This document shows positions 46,555 through 56,451 of a DNA stretch of 64,000 bases, piece after piece (the stretch's first letter is position 1; each line of letters starts with the position of its first letter). The stretch is taken from contig NC_068976.1 in assembly GCF_016808095.1 (NCBI RefSeq), forward strand, positions 10,139,001 to 10,203,000, in the 5' to 3' direction. Under the pieces are notes generated by a model that made no database searches, was not told the origin of the DNA, and worked only from the letters and a program-made list of their open reading frames with translations. The position numbers and the translations under genes were made by a program. The stretch comes from Vigna angularis (Eukaryota > Streptophyta > Magnoliopsida > Fabales > Fabaceae).

Positions 46555-47156
46555 AAGAGCTGTTGGTACCTTCAGGGTATTTAAGGATCAAATTGCAATG
46601 GTCAATTATATGAGCAGTGAGTCCTAGCCCCCTCTTATCCTGTTTCAATTTCCAACGTCAGCACATATCTTAACACAACTATATTCTATCCTTTTAAAAA
46701 AATAAAAACACAAGACATAGATTATGATGCTTATATGTTTTTTCTGTGCTTCTATCAGAATTGGAAGTGAGTGTAGCCGGAGTTACACATCAATAATATT
46801 AAGAAATGATAAGATGAATAAATAACCACATCAGTATTATTCATCAGAGAGAAATGTTTCAGATCGAACAGTTACCACACATTGCTGAACACTGGACTGA
46901 AAGTTAGACAAGATGCGGATAATTTTGGATTTGCGAGCCGAAGAAAGGGACCCTGAACATGCGAATTTAAACGGAAATTAAGAAAACAGAAATAGAATGA
47001 TTGATATTACAAGTGTGATGCGTTTACCGTGAATATACCTGAGAAGAAAGAGGATTGGATGTAGAAGAGGAGGAAGGAGAACAATGCAGCCGCGCACACC
47101 AGATAAAGGATGGTGGGTCGTCGGTTAAGGGCTGAAACCTGCTTGTGCTGCCTCAT
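46552..47156 (-). pseudogene. Duplicated GT29 exons 1-3
   Basis: Exon 1 (47156-47039), exon 2 (46952-46876) and exon 3 (46639-46553) with their introns, collinear with 40750-41353 at a constant offset of 5803 bases. One visible difference lies in the first intron, just inside the exon 1 donor (GTATATTCACGG for GTATATTCTCGG). Exons 4 to 11, including both main sialylmotifs, are missing; the copy ends at the exon 3 donor, fused to a repeat. It could make a short membrane-anchor peptide but no enzyme. Confidence 0.93.
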
Positions 47157-47365
47157 TGGTGTTTGTGTAACGTCCCAACTTTGAGAGTCACTTAAGTGTA
47201 TCAAAGTCTAATTTTTCGTAAAGGTCACGTTGAAAATTTAAAAATAAAATTAATTTATTCCAATGTACATATCCACAACTCAAGTTCAAATAAAGCGTCA
47301 AGTACATTTCATAAAAATTTATTTCTCAAATAAATCTTTAATAATTCTTTAATGCTTCCCGAATG
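47157..47365. repeat. Copy of the GT29 upstream segment
   Basis: Parallel to 41354-41562 and ending with GAATG (47361-47365), the left half of the target duplication of the solo LTR that follows. The segment resumes after the insertion at 51020. Confidence 0.88.
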
Positions 47366-49230
47366 TGTAAGGACCATGATTTTAAGAGTAGTGGGGACAC
47401 GGTGATCACCCACTCTTTTTCATTACAGGGGAGCAACATGCCCCACACACACAGAGCTCACGTTCAGCATAGGAGAGCAGCCGTATTCTACTTTAAAGTT
47501 TATGTCCCACGTTCATGCAAGAGCATAGTGATATGCCATACCCGTGAACATTATTATAGTTCACATGCCCACATTATATTTTACTATTACCTTCACGGGT
47601 GAACAATTAAATTGGAGAGCTGCACACATGAAAAAGCAACACGTAAAGGATAGCTCCTTGGGAACAACTCATTCCTTTCATCCAACACTTCAATGTTTCT
47701 TCTCTTTGGCTAGCAGAACCAGCAAATGCCCACGGTCCAGCTGGGAGGCGTCACAACCATGGCCTCCACACAACGTCCAACATCCAGGAGCCAGTAGCCA
47801 CACCCACAGCAGTAGAAGTTCACGGCGCTGCAGTTACTGACTGGAAGGAAGAATACGCACGTTACCCTTGAGGAGAAGAAGCGCCCAGCAGCCACCATCT
47901 TCATCATCCAACAACCACTTTCACGCAACCAGCAGAGAAGCCTTGAACCATCCAACACGGTGTAGCAGCGGCAAGAGTTGCAGTCAGTCACGGCCTCTCG
48001 TCCATCAACACCAGCAATCCGGTATCGCCCAGCATGCAGCCACCACATTCACGTTGATTCCAGAGAAGATAAGAGAAGGTGCACGGTGAAGAAATGAAAC
48101 TCACGTCTGGCTGGATGGATGAAGGAGGAACGAGAGTTTGGATGTGAGAAAGTGTTCCTGGAAATGAGAAAGTGCTTTGCCAATGAAGAAACCAAACACA
48201 AATGGATGGGTCTCTGCCTTTGTCACGCCGAGGAGCACAAAGATATGGAGAATTGAGTAAAGACAGTGCTAAGGGACAAAGCTTAATGGAATCAAGGGTG
48301 GGCAGTAGCACAACTTCCATCCAGCAAGCTTAGTTCAGTAGGTTGTTGCGTCCAGTAAAGAAGATATTCACGTCTAGCAACAACTCATGGCTAGCTCACG
48401 TAAAGAGCGAAGAGGGGCTGGAAAGAAGGACGAAAGAAGAAGAAGGGAGGAGAGTTGGACACTGTGGCAAGGGGGTTGAAACGGCAGAGGAGGAACACAG
48501 TGCTGAGATTGATTCAAGAATTCACAAAGGAAGTCTTCAACAGGTAAGGGGTGCTAGATTTTTCGTTTTGATTAGTTAATCTTACTATCTTTGTAGAAAT
48601 CTAATCGCTTTAGAGTTAAAAATGGACGTTTTTCTGGTTTTCTGGAAAACCTGCGATTCTGCAGAATCTAGAGAATCGCGTTCGTCCAATTTGGTTTCAA
48701 ATTGGACGTTCGTCCAAAACTAGACGAATTGAACATTCGTCCACGCTGATTTGAACGCTCGTTTTCTTTAGCCTGACGAGCGTTCGCTCATGCGTTCGTC
48801 CCGTAGCGTTCGTTCTTAAATATTCTGAACGTTCGTCCTAACAGTATATGACCAAATATAGGTGGGTTTCTGAGCGTTCGTTCAGATAAGTGGATTAACG
48901 AGCGTTGGTGATGAGGATCTGAGTAGAGAGCGTCTGTGTGCGCCTGTGAACGTTCGTTCATTCCAGGTAAGGGAAGCTTATTTAGTTTAACTGGTTTGAT
49001 GTATGTGTTTGAACGTTCGTTGTTAACGTGATTTTATTGTATGATGTTACTGTGATTTTATTGTATGACGTTCGTTATTTGATTGAGTATAATGCATGAT
49101 ATTGGATTTCTGAGATGCATGAACGTTCGTTATTTGATGGTATGTGTATAAGGCATGATATTTGATTTATTGAACTGCTTGAACGTTCGTTTTATTGAAT
49201 GAGAATGATATATGACTGAGAGTGGTGTCT

Positions 49231-49265
49231 GGTAATCGTTTACAGCACCCCTGTAAACGATTACC
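49231..49265. repeat. Perfect 15-bp-arm hairpin in S1
   Basis: GGTAATCGTTTACAG, loop CACCC, then the exact complement. The same hairpin is kept unchanged in S2 at 52830-52864, although surrounding bases differ. Confidence 0.85.
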
Positions 49266-49489
49266 CGAGAGAATTAGCAAATATGTACCGAAAGTCCAAC
49301 ACAGGTACTCAGTCAGATGAACAGGGGTCACCATTTGAAAAAAATGAGTTTTATGCATGTCTGCACCTTCCCTGAAACGCTGTACGTTCGTTCTGGACGG
49401 TCACTGACCGTTCGGTTTTCCTTAGGAAAATGTTTGGTATGTTGATTCTGTCATTTGACACTTTCTGGTTGAGTACGAACGTCCTCATT

Positions 49490-49750
49490 TTTGAGCGTTC
49501 GTCCAAATAGTGCTCGGCCTCGAGCGTTCGTCCTAATAGTGCTCGGTCTCCAACTGAGCGTTCGTCCAAATAGTGCTCGGCCTCGAGCGTTCGTCCAAAT
49601 AGTGCTCGGTCTCCAACTGAGCGTTCGTCCTAATAGTGCTCGGTCTCCAACTGAGCGTTCGTCCAAATAGTGCTCGGTTTTGAGCTGAACGTTCGTCCAA
49701 ATAGTGTTCGGTTTTGAAATGAGCGTTCGTCCTAATAGTGCTCGGTATTG
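49490..49750. repeat. 34-bp tandem repeat in S1, about eight units
   Basis: Unit GTGCTCGGTCTCCAACTGAG followed by CGTTCGTCCTAATA, with shorter variants lacking the TCTCCAACT part. The same repeat is larger in S2 (54270-54715) and has diverged in S3 (57750-58230). Confidence 0.88.
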
Positions 49751-51019
49751 TTTTGAGCGCTCGTTCTCATTTTCCACAAAATAGCGTTCGTTATTTGATA
49801 CGAACGAGCGTCTTTGGTCTCGCTCTTAGCGTTCGTTCTTTGATCCGAACGAGCGTATTTTTGTCTTGCAAAACAGTGTTCGTTCTCGTTCCCCTTGTGG
49901 TGGAACGTTCGATATTTAAATGATGAATAGTTCATGATGAACAGTAAATGATGAATAGTAAAAATGACAAATATTATATGATGAAAATTGCATGAGATGA
50001 ATGGAAATATTGTGACTTTTGAAAGAACGTTCCCTTTTAATGGCTTCTTTATGAATGATGAAAATGATTATGGAATGATGACTAGTGAATTATGAATAGT
50101 GAGTGATGAAGAGTATATGAATATATGATCAAAAGTGAATGATGAACTATATATGAGATGAACTGAAAGTAAGAATGATTGAAAGAGCGTTCCGGGGAGG
50201 AACGACTCAGAATTTGATTATTGAGATTTGTAAAGTATGAATGTGGTAAGCTTATCCGGTAGTTCATCCTGATGTTCCGTGAGTACTCGTCCTCACGTAG
50301 AGGGGGTATGTCATGTGTGGGAACGGCAGGAGGTCCTAGTCCTGATGATTATTGGACAGATAGGATTAACCTCGGGTGGCAGCTGATGAGAGTTCCAGTT
50401 ACTACATCACCCGAGTGCACGAACACCGAAGCTACACAGAGTTCATACAGTCCGGACAGTCAGTCGTGTTGAGTTTTATTTAGTGAGTATGTTGGAGTCG
50501 GTTGTTATGTAATGAAGGTGTATGTTGAGATATGCATGTATGTTGAATTGTTTACCTGAAATTGTATGTTGATGTATGAGTTAAATTACGTAAGCTTACC
50601 CTTTCGTTTTCCTTGTGTTGTCAATTGTCCTTGTACGTCCGTCTTGTCATTGCAATGATCATCCGTGTGGATGTGAGCAGATGAAGACGAGCGTTTGGAA
50701 GATGCGTTGAACGAAGAGATCTTGGTTGAAGTCAAAGTGAAGACTGAGCAATGAGACGTTCTGATATTAGTTGTTGGCGCGAGTGGTCGTTCGACCTACT
50801 CACTCGTTTTCTTTTAAGTTTATTTTGGACCGTTCGGTAAATGTTTTCTGTAAACCGTTCGGTCAGGTTTTTATTTGTGCGTTCGACTTCAGATTGTGAT
50901 TCGTGTTGTATGGTGTACGGCTTGGCTTTTGTTTTTAGTGAAAAACTGTACTGAATTATTATTAAATGTGACTTTCTGAATTTATAGTTATGACTGTATT
51001 TTTGGGATGTCACAGAATG

Positions 51020-51942
51020 CTAGCCCCTCTCTCGTCAATTACACAACTCCAGAATCATCTGCATTCCTATCTGCTCCCGTATAAAACACATGTTATACGA
51101 TTATTGCAACAAACACACGGAAATATAGGTGAGCTATTGAATAAACACAAAGCATTAATCAGAATATAATAATTATATGGAATAAACACAAAGCATTAAT
51201 CAAAATATAACAATTATATTGAATAAATACAAAGAATTAATCAAAATATAACAATTAAAGCAGTACACCCATTAACACTCACTCAGGCTTAGCCTTAGTG
51301 ATTCCTGTCACAGAGACTATGATTAATTAGAACCAATACCTTTAACGTTCTATCACACAGACCAATTGTTGTCACACAAGACCAATCGTTGTCACACAAT
51401 TTATATAAATATCCAATTTCCACCAAACAAGTGTTACCCAACCTTAAACCATTTTTCCATAATCCAAAGATGCAACTAGGTAACAAACATTCATTATACT
51501 AAACAAACACTCTAATGAGACCCGTCAAACATACTATAAACTTCCTTAATTCATCCAACTATATTATGCACTAACATATACATATATATTCCAATCAAAG
51601 AAAGTTTACTTGACCAACCATACTGTTTCAGAATCAATGCTTAAACTTAGAAATCGAAATTTAAAAGAGACTCATACTGCATACCTATCCTGGCCTTGTT
51701 AAAAACCACCTACATCATCCATCAATCATATAAAACCTTCAGAAAGCATACTCTAATAATCATTTCAAATACGTGTAATCCATTCATAATACCATAATTT
51801 CCAACCCCGAAATCCCTTTTCAAATCAACTTGAAAGAAACAGTACCTGCATCATACCTTTCTTATTCCATTAATTCTACCTATTCACCATTTTAATAAAA
51901 CAGAACCCTACATTATAACCTCGTCATCATTTATATAACACC
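51020..51942 (-). repeat. Block B, copy c, left part
   Basis: Continues directly from 47365 once S1 is removed, and parallels 41563-42515. It ends in ACACC (51938-51942), the target duplication of S2. It lacks the 27-base insertion of copy b. Confidence 0.88.
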
Positions 51943-52829
51943 TGTCAGGCCTCAGAAAATAACGTGCACAGTGGAGTCCACGTGGCAGGCGCAGGGCGAG
52001 CCACCTCAGTGACGCACATGGGCGACAACAGAGTTGGACGCCCACTAACGAGCGTCAGTGGTCACACACGGAACTGAGTCAGGAACTGGAAGTGGGAACC
52101 ACGTGGCGACCGCTGAGTGGACGTTCATGGACTGTCAGGAATCAGGAGGGCAGAACGTGCACCTGCCAGCGTGTAACGTGCATTGGCTGAGTGGAGGAGT
52201 GCACTGGACGAGAGTGGAGGCTGAATCTGAGAATTCTGAAATATTCTCCACTTCTCCCTTCACGCATCTCTTTGCCTCATTTCTAAGAATTCTTTCTCTT
52301 CCCTTGCTCTCTGCATTCTCTCCTCCTTCTCTCTTCATTCTCTGCACTCTCTCTCTCTCTCTAAGAAACTACCGTTTCATCTCCTCCAATTCTGGAATCC
52401 GACAGCGTGGAAGGACGCACGACATCCAGGCCTTCCCGAGAGAGAGCGTTCGGCTAGTGAGGCTGAGAAGTTCTGAGTTTGGCCTTGGAGTTCGTCTAAA
52501 TAGTGGATTAACGAGCGTTGGCGAGTTGAGTCTCTGGGGAGAGCGTCTGTGTGTGCGTCTGTGAACGTTCGTCCATTTCCGGGTAAGGGAAGCTTATTTA
52601 ATTTAACTGGTTTGATGTATGCTATATGAACGTTCGTTATTTTGCTGCATGAAAGTAATGCATGATGTATGAAATGATGGTATGAACGTTCGTTATTTTA
52701 CTGTATGATGTTTCTGGGGTGATTTGCATGAACGTTCGTATTTTGATTATATGAAGCTGTTATGTTTGATTTATGATTGAACGTTCGTTTTTATGGAATG
52801 AGAATGATATATGATTGAGAGTGGTGTCT

Positions 52830-52864
52830 GGTAATCGTTTACAGCACCCCTGTAAACGATTACC
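52830..52864. repeat. Perfect 15-bp-arm hairpin in S2
   Basis: Identical to the hairpin at 49231-49265 in S1. I did not find it in S3. Confidence 0.85.
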
Positions 52865-53218
52865 CGAGAGAGTTAGCCAATATGTACAGAAAGTCCAACA
52901 CAGGTACTCAGTCAGATGAACAGGGGTCACCATTTGAAAAAAAATGAGTTTTAGGCACTTCTGCACCTTCCCTGAAACGCTGTACGTTCGTTCTGGACGG
53001 TCTGACCGTTCGGTTTTCCTTAGGAAAATGTTTGGTATGTTGATTCTGTCATTTGACACTCTCTGGTTGAGTACGAACGTCCTCACTGTTTGAGCGTTCG
53101 GTTTAGCACTTTGAATCTTTTACGGTTGATAAATTTCTTTCTTTTTTGTACTTGTATATATATATGTAACAGTGCATCTTCCCGTTCGTATTACTTCTCC
53201 AAAAATTCTCTTCGTTTA

Positions 53219-54079
53219 TGTTTCGGAGGTGTTGGGACTGTGCGGTTCTAAACCTTCCGATTCTCCTTCGATCTTGTCTTAACGGTGGATCTTCTTCCCA
53301 AGCTTTGATCTTCCTCTTGATCCGGAGGGGTGGAGACCTACAAAAGATTCTCCGATGCCAAATTCAGTTTTTGAGCAATGGCTTTTCTCAAGGAATAGCA
53401 ATAAATATGCATTCAATGTAACCTAACCTACCACTCACCGTGAACCTGTATTTATAGTTTTTGCTACGGGCTTAGGATTAGTGAAAAGTTAATCACGGCC
53501 CAATAGGCCCAATAGCTTCTAATTTATACTTACCTCTAGATCAGGTCAATTTATCTGAGTCAGGCCCAATCAGCCCAATAGCCACTAATTTATACTTATC
53601 TCTAGATCAGGTCAATTTATCTGAGCCACAGTAATTAGTGATTTTGGTCGGTCAGTGTGGTTCGGGCGTCCGCCCAAGTTATATGGGCGTTCGTCTTCCC
53701 TACGGACGACTCGGGCATTACCTTGGGCGGACGATCCTCTACACGGTCATCCGACATTTAGTTGGGCGGATGATCCTCTACACGGACGTCCGACATTACC
53801 TTGGGCGGACACTCCTCTATATGGTTGTTTGGCATTTCGTTGGGCGGATGATCCTTTTGCTGCTGCCGATCCTCTACCCGGGCGTCCATATGTGCGACGT
53901 CGGACACTTGCTGGTGTAGGAGATTTTATAGGGGTCCAGGTTTAACCCGTACCTATCAGGGCAGTCAAGACTAGGGCGATTGAGCATTTGTCTGTGACGG
54001 GTGTGACATGGGCGTCCTTTGGGTGGCACCCGTCACCTCAATGGCGTCCTTCGTACGGCGCCCGGCTCTCTCTGGTACA
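53219..54079. repeat. Solo LTR (861 bp) nested in S2
   Basis: Begins TGTTTCGGAGGTGTTGGGAC and ends CTCTCTCTGGTACA, flanked by GTTTA at 53214-53218 and 54080-54084. S3 reads through the corresponding place (about 57700), which supports an insertion. It contains an imperfect ~85-bp duplication with GGCCCAATAG and CTCTAGATCAGGTCAATTTA (53495-53635) and GGGCGGACGATCCTCTACAC repeats (53720-53870). Confidence 0.82.
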
Positions 54080-54269
54080 GTTTATTTTCAAGATTTATCA
54101 AATCTGAGTTACTGGACGTTCGGTCTTACACCAGACGTTCGCCCAGAATAGCGTTCGGTCTTACACCAGACGATCGTACTGGAAGGCGTTCGGTCTTACA
54201 CTGAACGTACGCTCAAAGTGGCGTTCGGTTTCATACCGAACGTTCGTTATAAATAAGGCTCGGCCCTAT

Positions 54270-54715
54270 AATGGGCGTCCGCCCGAAATAGTGCTCGGTC
54301 TCCAACTACGCGTTCGTCCAAATAGTGCTCGGTCTCCAACTGAGCGTTCGTCCTAATAGTGCTCGGTCTCCAACTGAGCGTTCGTCCTAATAGTGCTCGG
54401 TCTCCAACTGAGCGTTCGTCCTAATAGTGCTCGGTCTCCAACTGAGCGTTCGTCCTAATAGTGCTCGGTCTCCAACTGAGCGTTCGTCCAAATAGTGCTC
54501 GGTCTCCAACTGAGCGTTCGTCCTAATAGTGCTCGGTCTCCAACAGAGCGTTCGTCCTAATAGTGCTCGGTCTCCAACAGAGCGTTCGTCCTAATAGTGC
54601 TCGGTCTCCAACAGAGCGTTCGTCCAAAAAGTGCTCGGTCTTCAACTGAGCGTTCGTCCTAATATTGCTCGGCTTTGAATTGAGCGTTCGTCCAAATAGT
54701 GCTCGGTATCGTTTT
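54270..54715. repeat. 34-bp tandem repeat in S2, about 13 units
   Basis: Units GTGCTCGGTCTCCAACTGAG plus CGTTCGTCCTAATA, period exactly 34 bp at 54361-54395. Variants alternate between TCCTAATA and TCCAAATA, and between CAACTGAG and CAACAGAG; the latter form a run of three, showing recent local amplification. Confidence 0.92.
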
Positions 54716-55902
54716 GAGCGCTCGTTCTCTTTTCCCACTAAATAGCGTTCGTCCAATGAACAGTATTAGACTTGGACATTTCTGAACTTAAACCGTTCGT
54801 TCTTCGATTCGAACGAGCGTCCTTTTGGTCTCACTTACAGCGTTCGTCCTCGGTCTTTGGGGACAGAACGTTCGGCTTTTGGTGATTTTGTTATGAATGA
54901 TGAAAACGATTATGAATTGATGAATAATGAATGATGAACAGTATTTGAGATGATATGAAAGTTATAAATATTGAACGAGCGTTCCAGGCAGGAACGACTC
55001 ATGGTTGAATGTTGAAAATTGGTAAAGTATGACTGTGGTTAACTAATGCTGGCTTGGTCTATCCTGATATTCCGTGATACTCATCTTCACGTAGAGGAGG
55101 GTAGTTCATGTGTGGGAATGGCAGGAGGTCCTTAGTCCATAAGTTAACATGGACGACGTAAGAACGGACTAACCTCGAGGGGCAGCTGTTGAGTGTATTC
55201 CAGTTACTACACCACTCGGGTGCAAGGACGCCTGTAGCTACACAGTTCATACAGTCCGGACAGTCAGTCGTGTTGAGTTTTATTTTGTACGTGTGTTAAA
55301 TTATGTGATGTATGATGAATGCGTATGTTGCTATGTATGTGTGAAATAAACTGTTGACTGGAAATTATATGTTGATGCATGAGTTAAATTACGTAAGCTT
55401 ACCCTTTCGTTTTCCTTGTGTTGTCCTTTGTCCTTGTACGTCCGTCTTGTCATTGCGATGATCATCCGTGTGGATGTGAGCAGAGGGAGACGAGCGTTTA
55501 GAAGAGTTGCTGGAAGAGGAGAATCTGGTAGATGTGGAAGTGAAGACCGAGCAGTGTGACCGCTCGGCCAGTAGTGTATTTTTGTTGAACTGAGTGGTCG
55601 TTCGATCACCTCTAGTTTTCATTTAAGTTGATTTCGACCGTTCGGTAATTGTTTCTGTAAACCGTTCGGTCAGCTTTCTTGTACGTTCGGTTTTATTTCT
55701 TGTAACTCTTGTAAGACGTGCGGTTTGGCGCGTTCGTTCGTTTTGTTGTAATACTGTACTCAAGGATGTTCGTCCTTGAGCATTCGTTCGTTTGAAAGTT
55801 TTAAAATTTTCAAATTTCTAGTGAAGAACTGTTTTGAATTATTGTTAAATGTGATATTCTGAATATATAGTTTTGGCTGTATTTTTGGGATGTCACAACA
55901 CC

Positions 55903-56451
55903 AATATAACTCAAACAACATTTAACAAATTCCTTATAAGTAATTTACCAAACTTTATTCTCATTCTTCAGAACATACAATTTCCCCATTTATAATGAGA
56001 CCATTCAAAATCAATCGCGATGAAACCCAATTAAAATTATACAATCCATGACCCCTCTAATTTAAGTCATGAAATTTCCAGGACATAAAATCTAAAGAGA
56101 ACGAAATAAAACCTAAACAAGAGTGGGATTATATGTATAGAACCATTAAGCTGTTGGGCTCACAAAATGATTAAAAACAAATTGGGTTATTTTATTTTAT
56201 TATTATTTTTGGTATTATATTTTTATTTTTTGTGTGCAAAAATTAAACTTTAAAATTTTTAAAAAAATTAATTTATTTTTGTCTTTACTTACCATTAATT
56301 GAAAACATATTTTTTATATTTTTATATTTTTATTTTTTTTAAAATTAATTAATTTAGCTAAATGAGATTGAGTGCTTACCTTATTATGATAAAAAGGACA
56401 TAGTTTCACAGCGTTTTTATTTTTACTTTCATAATTGATATAAATGTATGA
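55903..56451 (-). repeat. Block B, copy c, right part
   Basis: Resumes block B after S2 and continues, unlike copy b, into sequence complementary to 8745-9090 (AACAAGAGTGGGATTATATG). It ends in TATGA (56447-56451), where the next LTR of the same family begins; the matching empty site is at about 8750. Confidence 0.85.

Larger units (their letters stand above)
47366..51014 (-). repeat. Large solo LTR of the TGTGACATCCC family (S1), 3649 bp
   Basis: Flanked by GAATG at 47361-47365 and 51015-51019; the undisturbed site at 41558-41562 has it once. Read on the minus strand it starts TGTGACATCCCAAAAATACA and ends GGTCCTTACA, the TG...CA of an LTR. No gag, pol or primer site lies inside, so it is a solo LTR. 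From about 48600 rightward it is homologous to S2 and S3. The first 1.2 kb, with CACGGTCCAGCTGGG-type GC-rich sequence, is not obviously shared with them. It carries CG-rich GAACGTTCG repeats at 48670-49920. Confidence 0.9.
51943..55897 (-). repeat. Large solo LTR of the TGTGACATCCC family (S2), 3955 bp
   Basis: Flanked by ACACC at 51938-51942 and 55898-55902; the empty site is seen at about 42515. On the minus strand it starts TGTGACATCCCAAAAATACA and ends GAGGCCTGACA. It includes a nested 861-bp solo LTR (53219-54079), a 34-bp tandem array and a TACGTCCGTCTTGTCATTG segment shared with S1 and S3. No coding sequence was recognised. Confidence 0.9.

Noticed and set aside
49490..54715. CRISPR-like regular repeats
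   Set aside because: Units are directly tandem without unique spacers, lie in plant LTRs and have no cas genes.
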